Assembly: GCA_017525805.1 (NCBI GenBank)
Contig: JAFXSH010000038.1
Span: 1 to 43,965, forward strand
Length of the DNA stretch: 43,965 nucleotides
Direction of reading: 5' to 3'
Source: Clostridia bacterium
GTDB taxonomy: Bacteria; Bacillota_A; Clostridia; Christensenellales; Aristaeellaceae
Every line of letters starts with the position of its first letter. The first letter of the stretch is position 1. Made by a program: the position numbers and the translations under genes. Below the pieces are notes generated by a model that saw only the letters and a list, made by a program, of their open reading frames with translations, searched no databases and was not told the DNA's origin. Positions 23,015-30,920 of the stretch are shown piece after piece.

Positions 23015-24511
23015 ATGAAACGCTTTTTATCCGCGCTGCTGTGCCTTGCGCTTATCGCCCTGCCCCTGCTGCTGCGCTGCGCCCCCGCTTTGGCGGAAGG
23101 TGCGGACATCAAGGCCCAATGGATGCCCTATGAAGTGACGCAGTTTTTTTCTTCCTCCCAGTTCAACGGCTGGACGATCGGCGAATCCGCCTCCTACCTC
23201 ATCGAAAACACGGTGGGCGGCACCTTCTTCTTCGCCGTGGCCCAGAAGGACGGCCATAATGTGCTCTACGGCTTCGAGGAAAAGAACGGCAAGTACGATT
23301 ACTGGATGAAAACGGACAACTGCCTGCCCCAGGAGGAGGGTTTCTTCCGCGTGCGGTTTTACAGCGGTATGCTGCATCTGCTCAGCGATCGGACGCTGGA
23401 TATGGGCGATTGCCTGGACATCCTGTTCACCCGCGCGGATTACGAGGAGCAGGGCGACACGGAGCTGTTCTTTTCCGTCAGCAAGAACGGCCAGTTCTCT
23501 TTGAAGCTGCTGTGCTATGATTTCTGCTGGCGCGAAGCGCTGTTTACCGACGATTCCATCGCCTATTACCACGAAGGGGAATATCTGGGCACGGCGTACG
23601 GTACGGTGGAGCGGAACCTGCGGTATTTCAGCCTGTCCGCTTTTCCCCGCACCATCAAGGAAGCCAAAAACAAGCTGACCCAGGCCCCGGCCATTCCCTC
23701 CGGGGAGCTTTCCGCCCAGAAAATCAAGTTCACCGGCGGGCAGAAATTTCCGGTTTACTCCGGCCCCGGCGCGGAATACGAACGGGGAGCAAACGGTAAG
23801 GCCAGCGTGAGCACCAACGACTGGATCCAGGTGTTCGGCAGCGAAAGCGGTTACATCATGATTCAGTACGCCATTTCCGCCAACCAGATGCGCATCGGGT
23901 ATATCGACCAAAGCTCCCTGCCCAGGAACGCCCATATAAGCGCCTTGCGGTTCGACTGGACGGACGCGGAAATCACCGCTTCCACCTTCCTGACCGACGA
24001 TCCCCTGAACAGCCAGACCCGCGTCCGCACCCTGACCGCCGGGCAGCAGGTAAAATGGCTGTCCACCATGGGCGCTTGGGTGTATGTGGAGGTCACAGGC
24101 AGCGGCCGGCCCATCCGGGGCTTCGTGCCCGCCAGCGTTATCCGGCAGGCACAGGCCGATCAATCCTTTTCCGCTTCCTTCGCGTACGGCACGTATTCCG
24201 TCCAGGCCGACGTGCATGTGCTGCGGGGCGTCACGGCGGAAATCAGCGTGACGGTGAACGGCCCCGCCGCCTGGAACCAGACGGAGGCCGACCCGGTGAC
24301 TGGCTATCAGGCATACGCCAACAACGTGCGCCTGAACGCTCTTTGCAGCGCCACCCGGGACCTGACCGCCGCGGCCTGGCGCACGGAATTTACCCTGTCC
24401 GCCGCGCTGCCCGCGGGAACCACGGTACTGGGCCTCTGCCCCGTACACGCCCAAAGCGGCCAGCAGGCCGGGGAAATGATCACGGTGATCCTGAACGATA
24501 CCGTGAAATAA
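23015..24511 (+). CDS. Secreted SH3-domain protein
   Basis: A 498-residue exported protein of unknown role. The start at 23015 (GGAG about ten bases upstream) gives a clean signal peptide MKRFLSALLCLALIALPLLL..ALA-EG. Residues about 25-210 have no recognised domain. Around 230-300 is a bacterial SH3-type domain (KFPVYSGPGAEYERG..NDWIQVFGSESGYIMIQY), and a second SH3-like stretch follows at about 325-385 (QQVKWLSTMGAWVYVEV). The C-terminal about 110 residues form a beta-rich domain. Such proteins usually bind the wall or carbohydrate; that role is inferred. An earlier ATG would add 22 residues in front of the signal peptide and is rejected. Confidence 0.82.
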   Translation: MKRFLSALLCLALIALPLLLRCAPALAEGADIKAQWMPYEVTQFFSSSQFNGWTIGESASYLIENTVGGTFFFAVAQKDGHNVLYGFEEKNGKYDYWMKTDNCLPQEEGFFRVRFYSGMLHLLSDRTLDMGDCLDILFTRADYEEQGDTELFFSVSKNGQFSLKLLCYDFCWREALFTDDSIAYYHEGEYLGTAYGTVERNLRYFSLSAFPRTIKEAKNKLTQAPAIPSGELSAQKIKFTGGQKFPVYSGPGAEYERGANGKASVSTNDWIQVFGSESGYIMIQYAISANQMRIGYIDQSSLPRNAHISALRFDWTDAEITASTFLTDDPLNSQTRVRTLTAGQQVKWLSTMGAWVYVEVTGSGRPIRGFVPASVIRQAQADQSFSASFAYGTYSVQADVHVLRGVTAEISVTVNGPAAWNQTEADPVTGYQAYANNVRLNALCSATRDLTAAAWRTEFTLSAALPAGTTVLGLCPVHAQSGQQAGEMITVILNDTVK

Positions 24512-24531
24512 CAACGCATGTCCATCAATCT

Positions 24532-24557
24532 CTCCCGGCCTGTGCCGGGAGTTTCTT
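24532..24557 (+). terminator. Intrinsic terminator of the SH3 protein gene
   Basis: CTCCCGGC (24532-24539), loop CTGT, GCCGGGAG (24544-24551), then TTTCTTT. Confidence 0.85.
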
Positions 24558-24638
24558 TACTTGAGAGAACAGAATCGAAAGTCCCTTCGCACTCCTTGTC
24601 ATTTCAGACGCAAAACTGTATCTTTGGAGCGATTCCCC

Positions 24639-24667
24639 TTGCGTTTCCATTCCCGCCCTGCTATGAT
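24639..24667 (+). promoter_or_regulatory. Promoter of the ABC exporter operon
   Basis: TTGCGT, 17 bases, TATGAT, 31 bases before the ATG, directly after the preceding terminator. Confidence 0.7.
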
Positions 24668-24698
24668 AGGCACACATACGGCAAGGAGGGAATTTCGT

Positions 24699-25448
24699 AT
24701 GGCTGAAAATATGATCGATTTGCAAAACGTTACCAAAACCTATGCCAAGAACGGCTTCAAGGCCGTGGATGATTTGACGCTCCAGGTGAAGGGCGGCGAG
24801 CTGTTCGGCTTCATCGGCCCCAACGGCGCGGGCAAAACCACCACCATCAAGCTGATGACCGGCATCCTGCGGCCTGATGCCGGAACCATCACCATGGCGG
24901 GCCACCGCCTGGACGAAAACCGGCTGGAGGCCCAGCGGCTGATCGGTTTCGTGCCGGACGGCAACGACCTGTACGACCGCCTGAGCGGCATGGAATACCT
25001 GAACTTCATGGCGGACGTGTACCAGGTGAGCGCGGCGCAGCGCAAGGCGCACATTGAAAAGTACCTGGACATCTTCTCCCTGGAGGACGCCATCAACAAC
25101 CAGGTGCGCTCCTATTCCAAGGGCATGAAGCAGAAGTTAGTGGTGATCGGCGCGCTGATCCACAATCCCCCGGTGTGGATTTTGGACGAACCCTTAGGCG
25201 GCCTGGACCCCCGGGCGGCGCATCTGCTCAAGGAAGAAATGCAGCGCCACTGCGCGGCGGGCAATACGGTGTTCTTCTCCACCCACGTGCTGGAAGTGGC
25301 TGAAAAGCTGTGCACCCGCATTGGCCTGATCAATCACGGCAAGCTGATCGAGCAGGGCACGCTGGAAGAACTGCGCTCCGGCGAAGTGGGCGCGTCCCTG
25401 GAAGAGCTGTTCCTTGAGCTGACCGACGATGGAGGCGAAACGGCATGA
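24699..25448 (+). CDS. ABC transporter ATP-binding protein
   Basis: A 249-residue ATPase subunit with Walker A GPNGAGKTTT near residue 40, a degenerate signature YSKGMKQK, Walker B VWILDEPLGGLDP and the H-loop FSTH. It resembles the BcrA/CcmA-like drug or peptide exporter ATPases, including the C-terminal EGTLEELRS-like segment (here EQGTLEELRSG). The ATG at 24699 follows AGGAGGG; an upstream reading from 24561 lacks a site and crosses the promoter. The permease gene overlaps its stop by four bases (ATGA). Confidence 0.93.
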   Translation: MAENMIDLQNVTKTYAKNGFKAVDDLTLQVKGGELFGFIGPNGAGKTTTIKLMTGILRPDAGTITMAGHRLDENRLEAQRLIGFVPDGNDLYDRLSGMEYLNFMADVYQVSAAQRKAHIEKYLDIFSLEDAINNQVRSYSKGMKQKLVVIGALIHNPPVWILDEPLGGLDPRAAHLLKEEMQRHCAAGNTVFFSTHVLEVAEKLCTRIGLINHGKLIEQGTLEELRSGEVGASLEELFLELTDDGGETA

Positions 25449-27106
25449 CAGGCTTTTTCCCGCTGCTGCGGCTGCAGCTGCTGTCCCGGTACGCTGATTT
25501 GAAGCCCCGGAACCTGAAAACCCAGTTTCGGGAAAAGAAAGGCCGCACCATCGGTATGATCATCGGCATCCTGTTTGCGGTGGTTTACTTGGGCGGCTTC
25601 CTGATCTTCCTGGAAAACGGCATCCTGAGCTACCTGATGAAGATGGGCATGCCGGACCTGCTTTTGAGCATGGCCATCACCATGTCCATGCTGGGCACGC
25701 TGATCATTTCTTTCTTCTTTATCATGAGCTCCCTGTATTTCGGCCGGGACGCGGCCCACATCGCTTCCCTGCCTGTGAAATCCCGCACGGTGCTTGCCGC
25801 CAAGCTGACCCAGGTGTGGATCAGCGAAGTGGGTTACAGCGTGGTGTTCATCCTGCCCGCCGCCATACTGTACGGCATCCGGGTGGGGGCCGATCCCCTG
25901 CTGTACCTGCGGGCCCTGCTGGCCGCTTTGGGCGCGCCCATCCTGCCCATCGTGCTGGTTTCCTTTGTGTCCACCCTGCTGATCCGCCTTTCTTCCCTGT
26001 GGAAGCACCGGGACATGATCGCCACCGTCAGCGGCATCGTATTTATCGGCGCGTATATGTTCCTGGCTTTCAACATGGGCAGCCTCTCCGGCGGCGGCGA
26101 GATGGAAGACTTCGTGGCCTCCTTCTTAGGAAGCAACATGGCCCGGGTGGACGCCCTGACCCGCGCCTTCCCCCCCGCTGCCTGGGCGGCGAAAGGGGCG
26201 CTTGGCGACTGGGGACAGCTCCTGCTGTTCCTTGCGGTATGCGCCATTGCCGCGGCCTTCGCTGTTTGGGTCATCGGCTTCTGGTACAGGAACCTGAGCA
26301 TGCTCCAGGGTGAAACCCCTGCCACAGCCCGGAAAAAGGGCGGCGTCCGCAGCGGCTCCTTTACTGGCGGCAGCGCCTTCAAGGCCCTGTGCATGCGGGA
26401 GATCAGGCAGATCCTGCGGGTGCCCTCCTACGCCACCAACAGCCTGCCCACGTGCCTGATGCCCGCGTTCATGGTAGGCATGATGTATTTCGCCTTCAGC
26501 CGCTCCGGCGCGGACGGAGAATCCCTGGATATGGTGCTGGGCACCATCAACGCTGATCTGATCCTGCCCATCCTCACCGCCGTGATGGCCTACATGTCCG
26601 GCATGAACCCCGCGCTTTCCACCTCCGTTTCCCGTGAGGGCAAGGGCCACGATTTCCTCACCGCCCTGCCCGTTTCCTCCCGCACCATGGTGCTGTCCAA
26701 GCTGACGGTTGGCTATGCGATGTCCCTGGCGGGCGTGGCGCTGGCCTCCGCCGCCTTGGCGGTGCTGCTGCCCAAGTTCGCCCTGTACGCTGGTTTGGCC
26801 TTCGTGCTCTGCGCCCTGTATACCTACATGACCGCCTGCCTGGTGCTTGCCCGGGACGTGAAGCACCCCAAGCTGGACTGGGTCACCGAGCAGGAAGCTA
26901 TGAAGCAGAATTTCGGCGCGGCCATTGGCATGTTCATGGGCTGGGGCATCCTCATCGCCCTGGCGGGCCTCACCTACCTGCTGTTCACCTGGGAAGTCGG
27001 CCTGGTGCCCTACTTCCTCATCATGGCCGCGCTGCTCTCCGGCGGCTGCGTCCTGACCCACTGGCTGCTTATGCGCGCGGCGGATAAGTACTACTGCCAG
27101 GGATAA
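25445..27106 (+). CDS. ABC exporter permease
   Basis: A 553-residue membrane protein with two halves of about six hydrophobic segments each, separated by a hydrophilic loop (about residues 285-320) rich in basic residues. The pattern DAAHIASLPVKSRTVLAAKL in the first half is echoed by GHDFLTALPVSSRTMVLSKL in the second, a repeated LPVSSRT-type motif typical of large single-chain bacterial ABC exporter permeases. It is translationally coupled to the ATPase. The substrate is unknown. Confidence 0.88.
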   Translation: MTGFFPLLRLQLLSRYADLKPRNLKTQFREKKGRTIGMIIGILFAVVYLGGFLIFLENGILSYLMKMGMPDLLLSMAITMSMLGTLIISFFFIMSSLYFGRDAAHIASLPVKSRTVLAAKLTQVWISEVGYSVVFILPAAILYGIRVGADPLLYLRALLAALGAPILPIVLVSFVSTLLIRLSSLWKHRDMIATVSGIVFIGAYMFLAFNMGSLSGGGEMEDFVASFLGSNMARVDALTRAFPPAAWAAKGALGDWGQLLLFLAVCAIAAAFAVWVIGFWYRNLSMLQGETPATARKKGGVRSGSFTGGSAFKALCMREIRQILRVPSYATNSLPTCLMPAFMVGMMYFAFSRSGADGESLDMVLGTINADLILPILTAVMAYMSGMNPALSTSVSREGKGHDFLTALPVSSRTMVLSKLTVGYAMSLAGVALASAALAVLLPKFALYAGLAFVLCALYTYMTACLVLARDVKHPKLDWVTEQEAMKQNFGAAIGMFMGWGILIALAGLTYLLFTWEVGLVPYFLIMAALLSGGCVLTHWLLMRAADKYYCQG

Positions 27107-27122
27107 GAGACAAGGAAACGTT

Positions 27123-27165
27123 GGGGGGGCACGCGGGGGGATGAAATCCCCGCCCCCCCCCGCGT
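27123..27165. repeat. G/C-homopolymer palindrome after the ABC operon
   Basis: Runs of seven G and nine C surround GGGGAT-GAA-ATCCCC (27137-27151). It may end the ABC transcript, but no U-tract follows. Confidence 0.4.
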
Positions 27166-27223
27166 TACTGCGAAGCCGAAGGCTGAGTAGTAACGGATAT
27201 CGAGACGAAATTTGAAAAAACTC

Positions 27224-27252
27224 TTTTCAATTTTGCATTGATCTGCTATAAT
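27224..27252 (+). promoter_or_regulatory. Promoter of the riboswitch/Tat-ferredoxin transcript
   Basis: TTTTCA, 17 bases, TATAAT, with TGC before the -10 (extended -10 element). It lies 19 bases upstream of the first conserved riboswitch bases. Confidence 0.7.
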
Positions 27253-27261
27253 AAAACCAGT

Positions 27262-27458
27262 TCAAACATGCTCCGAGTTTGGGATGACCCTCCGGGCCGC
27301 CCAAACCGATGAGTGTTTCCGGCAACGGGGGCGCTTGCCTTTTGCGAAGGAGCCCGTCGAACGAAACGCGCGAAGGTGCGCTTATTTTGGCGCACGATTG
27401 GCGTGATTTGCGTCCGGCGGGTATTTGTTTGCGCCGGAGGGAGGGGCCCTCCGGCATC
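27262..27458 (+). promoter_or_regulatory. Moco/Tuco-type riboswitch candidate with alternative-stem expression platform
   Basis: The leader contains blocks I recognise from the molybdenum-cofactor RNA motif: CTCCGAG (27271), a GTTTGGG/CCCAAAC stem enclosing GACCCTCCGGGCCG, then GAGTGTTTCCGGCAA, GCGAAGGAGCC and GAACGAAACGCGCGAAGG (to about 27376). Downstream, TCCGGCG (27413-27419) can pair with CGCCGGA (27432-27438), or GCCGGAGGG (27433-27441) with CCCTCCGGC (27447-27455). These exclude each other, as expected of an expression platform. A GTGCGC/GCGCAC hairpin lies at 27376-27395. The gene behind it is a truncated Tat ferredoxin of the kind found with tungsten/molybdenum aldehyde oxidoreductases, which supports the call. 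Recognition is from memory without a covariance search. Confidence 0.65.
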
Positions 27459-27494
27459 CCTTAGCCTATCCATATCGTGAGGAGGAGATCGATC

Positions 27495-27710
27495 ATGACT
27501 GAATCCAAGGATCGCAAGAGCTTCCTGGACAAGGACTACACCCGCCGCCAGTTTTTGAAGCTGTCGGGCAAGAGCCTGGCCGGGCTGGCCATTTCCACTT
27601 CCATGCTCAGCGTGCTGGGCGTGACAAAGGAAGCGGTGGCCGAGGACAAGGTGCGGGTGTGGGCGTTCCCCCAGGGCCCTTTCCGAGAAAGCGATAAAGG
27701 GCAGCATTGA
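27495..27710 (+). pseudogene. Truncated Tat-exported ferredoxin-like protein (AOR-associated type)
   Basis: GAGGAGGAG precedes an ATG for 71 residues. The N-terminus has a twin-arginine signal (TRRQFLKLSGKSLAGLAIS at about 17-35), then VAEDKVRVWAFPQG, the stretch that in full-length relatives, as I recall them, leads into the CxxCxxC cluster-binding ferredoxin domain. Here it breaks off after about residue 61 and ends PFRESDKGQH with no cysteine at all. It therefore looks like the first third of an exported 4Fe-4S protein joined to unrelated DNA by a deletion near 27675. No oxidoreductase or cofactor gene follows. A functional exported micropeptide is possible but less likely. Confidence 0.7.
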
Positions 27711-27759
27711 TATTTGGATGAAAATCCGGCAGGCAAAACAAACAGATTGTAAAAAATGG

Positions 27760-27791
27760 CTCCTGTGCAAGTCTCTGTGCAGGAGTTTTTT
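27760..27791 (+). terminator. Intrinsic terminator before the LD-carboxypeptidase gene
   Basis: CTCCTGTGCA (27760-27769) pairs with TGTGCAGGAG (27776-27785) over ten positions including two G-U pairs, followed by six T. It ends the riboswitch transcript. Confidence 0.85.
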
Positions 27792-27830
27792 CCGTTTTGA
27801 AGAACTTTTTCCCGGAAAGGGGATGAACGC

Positions 27831-28874
27831 ATGCAAAAGATCAAAACCGCCGCCATCGTCAGCCTGTCCAGCGGCGTCATCGGAGAACCTTTCGTCCGGC
27901 ATGAAGTGGAGATCGGGGTCAGGCGGCTGGAAGCATACGGCCTGTCGGTGCGTTTCATGCCCCACGCGCTGAAAGGGATCGAGTACGTGAAGGAACACCC
28001 GGAAAAGCGGGCGGAGGACCTGCTGGCGGCCTATGGGGATCCGGAAGTGGATATGATCCTGTGTGCCAACGGCGGGGATGATACCTACCGCCTGCTGCCG
28101 TACCTGTTTGATCATGGTGAATTGGAAAAAGCCGTGACGGACAAGGTGTTTTTGGGCTTTTCCGATACCACCATCAATCATTTGATGCTGCATAAGGTGG
28201 GCGCGAAAACCTTTTACGGCCAGTCCTTTTTAGCGGACGTGTGCGAGCTGGACAAAGAAATGCTGCCGTATACCAAAAAGTATTTTGAGGAACTGATCAC
28301 CACCGGGAGCATCCGGGAGGTGACGCCCAGCGATATTTGGTACGAAGAGAGGAACAGTTTTGGCCCGGATCAGGTTGGCACGCCCACCCCGGCCCACCCC
28401 AACCTGGGCTTTGAGCTGCTGCAGGGGCCGGAACGCTTTTCGGGAAAAATCCTCGGCGGCTGCATTGATTCCCTTTTTGATTTTTTCGACGGCGAACGCT
28501 ACGCGGACATGCCCGTTCTGTGCAAACAATATGGCTTGTTCCCGTCCTTGAATGATTGGCGGGGCCGCATCCTGCTGCTGGAATCCAGCGAGGAAAAGAT
28601 GCCGCCGGAAAAATACGAACAGGCGCTGCTGAAACTGAAAAGCACCGGCGTTTTTGACGTGATCAGCGGCGTGCTGGCAGGCAAGCCCATGGATGAAACC
28701 TATCACGCGGAATACAAAAAGCTGCTGGTGGAAGTGATCGGAAAGCCGGATTTGCCCATCCTGTGCAACCTGAATATCGGCCACGCCCGGCCCCGGTGCA
28801 TCCTGCCCTTCGGGGTACATGCCACGGTGGACGCGGGACGGCAAATAATCACCTTTGATAACGCATTAGTGTAA
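27831..28874 (+). CDS. LD-carboxypeptidase / MccF-like serine peptidase (S66 family)
   Basis: A 347-residue S66 peptidase. These cut the L,D bond of tetrapeptides in peptidoglycan recycling (LdcA) or inactivate microcin C-like compounds (MccF). The N-terminal domain holds ILCANGGDD and the nucleophile Ser111 in LGFSDTT; the C-terminal domain holds LLLESSEE (about 249, catalytic Glu) and NIGHARPR (His318), so the Ser-Glu-His triad is complete. The length and the central PAHPNLGFELLQG region are closer to MccF-like members. AAAGGGG precedes the ATG. The terminator just upstream means it has its own promoter, which I could not pinpoint. Confidence 0.9.
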   Translation: MQKIKTAAIVSLSSGVIGEPFVRHEVEIGVRRLEAYGLSVRFMPHALKGIEYVKEHPEKRAEDLLAAYGDPEVDMILCANGGDDTYRLLPYLFDHGELEKAVTDKVFLGFSDTTINHLMLHKVGAKTFYGQSFLADVCELDKEMLPYTKKYFEELITTGSIREVTPSDIWYEERNSFGPDQVGTPTPAHPNLGFELLQGPERFSGKILGGCIDSLFDFFDGERYADMPVLCKQYGLFPSLNDWRGRILLLESSEEKMPPEKYEQALLKLKSTGVFDVISGVLAGKPMDETYHAEYKKLLVEVIGKPDLPILCNLNIGHARPRCILPFGVHATVDAGRQIITFDNALV

Positions 28875-28887
28875 GGAGGTCACGCAT

Positions 28888-29112
28888 ATGGCATTATTCG
28901 GACGGCGCAAACCGGGCTTCTCCAAGGAAGTGGAGCTCAAGCCCAGCGAAATCCCCGGCGAGTTCAGCGACGCGCTGGACCCCGCCGTGAACAAGGAATT
29001 GGATAACCCCAAGCTGGAAAAACGGGAGATGCAGCAGCAGGCCATGGACGCCATGGGGGATGCCCAGCCCGAAGCCCCGGCGGAAAAGCCGGATATCTTC
29101 GATTACATGTAG
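28888..29112 (+). CDS. Small hypothetical protein, possibly the N-terminal part of a broken gene
   Basis: A 74-residue hydrophilic, acidic protein with a very strong TAAGGAGGTCACGCAT site, 13 bases after the LD-carboxypeptidase stop, so in the same operon. It begins MALFGRRKPGFSKEVELKP and ends EAPAEKPDIFDYM before an amber stop at 29110-29112. The same frame stays open past the amber codon for 86 more codons (SLPDVEDPFPPSAPEPEQ...), with no ribosome binding site for a new start. The TAG may therefore be a recent mutation (CAG to TAG would suffice) in a longer gene. No domain is recognised. Confidence 0.55.
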   Translation: MALFGRRKPGFSKEVELKPSEIPGEFSDALDPAVNKELDNPKLEKREMQQQAMDAMGDAQPEAPAEKPDIFDYM

Positions 29113-29701
29113 TCATTGCCCGACGTGGAGGACCCCTTCCCGCCATCCGCGCCCGAGCCTGAACAGCCCCCGATGCCGGAAAAAACCAAGGCCCAGCTGC
29201 TGGCGGCTTTCATCCGGGAGCGCTGCAAATCGGCCTTGATCACGCCCAAAGCACTCATCGCCAAGGATGAGGAAGATGTTGAAAAACTGCTGGCAGAATT
29301 GAAAGCGGACGAAACCTGCAAGGATATCCAGTCCGTAAAAGGCCAAAAAGGACGAATACTTCTATTCCGATGAACTGATGGCGAACAATTACGCAAAAAT
29401 CGCCGTGCTCACCCTGGAAAAGGACGATGCCCGCACTGTGGCGGAAATGGTGCGCTTCAACTGCAAGGCGTTCCCTACCCCAACCCCCGTTTACTACTTC
29501 GCCCGCCAGCCCTTCTATCTGGACAAAGAGCGCATGCGCGCCATCATCGCCCAGATGAAAACCGATCCGGCCTATCAGGATATCCGGGAATGCGAAGCCG
29601 CCATCAACGGCGAACCCTACCTGTACTCCATCGACCTCATGACCGAGAAATACGCCAAGGCCCTGGCCAACGGCGCGGAATCCCGGGAAGCGGACGACTG
29701 A
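29113..29701 (+). pseudogene. Frameshifted gene encoding a two-repeat hypothetical protein
   Basis: Frame one from 29113 runs to TGA at 29371. Frame two takes over at about 29342 (AKKDEYFYSDELMANNYAK) and continues to 29701. Removing one A from the A4 run at 29337-29340 or the A5 run at 29345-29349 restores one protein. The restored chain holds two related units: IAKDEEDVEKLLAELKADET with YFYSDELMANNYAKIA, and YLDKERMRAIIAQMKTDPAY with YLYSIDLMTEKYAKALA. The lesion falls inside the first unit, so both frames belonged together. Function unknown. It is in frame with the small upstream gene across an amber codon. A sequencing error is the main alternative to a true pseudogene. Confidence 0.7.
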
Positions 29702-29727
29702 AAAACAGGAAATCCAACATAACAACA

Positions 29728-29772
29728 GCGGGGCTGTCTGACACACCGTTCGGTGCGTTGAGGCAGCCCCGC
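29728..29772. terminator. Hairpin between convergent genes
   Basis: GCGGGGCTG (29728-29736) pairs with CAGCCCCGC (29764-29772), with an inner CACCG-TT-CGGTG stem. There is no U-tract on either side, but its place between convergent genes suggests transcription end. Confidence 0.55.
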
Positions 29773-29790
29773 GCGTTACCAGGCCGCGAG

Positions 29791-30909
29791 CTAAAGTTCC
29801 CGTTCCGCCTGATTCAAGGCGGCGATGATCACCTGGTCCATATCGTAATACTTGTATTCGCCCAAGCGGCCGCCGAAAATGACGTTCGTTTCCTGTTCGG
29901 CCAACGCCTTGTACGCGCCGTGGAGAGCGGCGTTTTTTTCGTCGTTCACCGGGTAATAGGGTTCGCTGCCGGGCTGCCACTCGCTGGAATACTCGCGGCT
30001 CACCACGGTTTTGGGCAAATCGTTCCCCTGATCATCCTTGCCGAACTCAAACCACTTGTGCTCGATCACGCGGGTGTAGGGCGTTTCCCGGTCCGTATAG
30101 TTGACCACGGCGTTGCCCTGATAATTGGGCATATCCAGCAATTCCGTTTCAAAGCGAATGGAGCGGTATTCCAGCGCGCCTAAGCGGAAACCGAAGTAAG
30201 CGTCGATGGGGCCGGTGAACACCACCTTGTCCGCCAGGGCATTCCACGCCGCCCGGTCCTTGAAATAGTCCTCGTTCAGCCGCACTTCGATGCCTTCCAG
30301 CATGCGTTTCACCATGGCGGTGTAGCCGCCCATGGGAATGCCCTGGTACAGGGCGTTGAAGTAGTTGTTGTCGAAGGTGAAGCGCACGGGCAGGCGGCGG
30401 ATGATAAAGGCGGGCAGGTCCTTGCAGTCCCGCCCCCACTGCTTTTCCGTGTAGCCCTTCACCAGTTTTTCAAAGATGTCCCGGCCCACCAGGCTGACGG
30501 CCTGATCCTCCAGGTTTTTTGGCTCGGCGATGCCGGCCTCCCGCCGCTGTTCCTCGATTTTGGCTTTGGCCTCCGCCGGGGTGACCACGCCCCACATTTT
30601 GTTGAAGGTATACATGTTGAAGGGCAGGCTGTACAATTCCCCGTGGTAATTGGCTACCGGGGAATTGGTGTAGCGGTTGAAAGAAGCGAACCGGTTCACC
30701 CAATCCCAGGCGCGGCGATCGTTGGTATGGAAAATGTGCGCGCCGTAGACGTGCACATGAATGCCTTCCATCGTTTCGGTGTAAATGTTCCCGGCAATAT
30801 GCGGGCGCTTTTCGATCACCATCACCCGCTTGCCCCGGTCCGCCGCCTGCCGGGCGAATACCGCCCCGTACAGGCCCGCGCCGACGATCAGATAATCGTA
30901 TTGCTTCAC
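29791..30909 (-). CDS. glf: UDP-galactopyranose mutase
   Basis: Flavoenzyme that converts UDP-galactopyranose to UDP-galactofuranose for cell-surface glycans. The 372-residue product starts with the FAD fold VGAGLYGAVFARQAADRGKRVMVIEKR, then IAGNIYTE and VYGAHIFHTNDRRAWDW; later GPIDAYFGFRLGALEYRSIRFE and the C-terminal GRLGEYKYYDMDQVI are characteristic. GTG at 30909 has GAGGGG seven bases upstream and gives the standard beginning VKQYDYLIVGAG. An ATG at 30924 overlapping the previous stop (ATGA) is possible and would add five residues. It is transcribed after the large c-di-GMP gene. No galactofuranosyltransferase is nearby. Confidence 0.95.
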   Translation of the reverse strand: MKQYDYLIVGAGLYGAVFARQAADRGKRVMVIEKRPHIAGNIYTETMEGIHVHVYGAHIFHTNDRRAWDWVNRFASFNRYTNSPVANYHGELYSLPFNMYTFNKMWGVVTPAEAKAKIEEQRREAGIAEPKNLEDQAVSLVGRDIFEKLVKGYTEKQWGRDCKDLPAFIIRRLPVRFTFDNNYFNALYQGIPMGGYTAMVKRMLEGIEVRLNEDYFKDRAAWNALADKVVFTGPIDAYFGFRLGALEYRSIRFETELLDMPNYQGNAVVNYTDRETPYTRVIEHKWFEFGKDDQGNDLPKTVVSREYSSEWQPGSEPYYPVNDEKNAALHGAYKALAEQETNVIFGGRLGEYKYYDMDQVIIAALNQAEREL

Positions 30910-30920
30910 CGTATTTCCCC

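Noticed and set aside
27123..27165. G7/C9 homopolymer region as a mobile element end or origin
   Set aside because: Only a small GGGGAT/ATCCCC hairpin is present; no duplication, boxes or flanking repeats.
29337..29349. Programmed frameshifting at the A-runs
   Set aside because: The change needed is +1 and no bacterial slippery heptamer, rare codon pause or stimulatory stem is evident; mutation or read error is simpler.
29116..29373. Separate gene starting at TTG 29116 or ATG 29173
   Set aside because: No ribosome binding site, in frame with the upstream gene across an amber codon, and its end is the product of a frameshift; treated as part of a broken gene.
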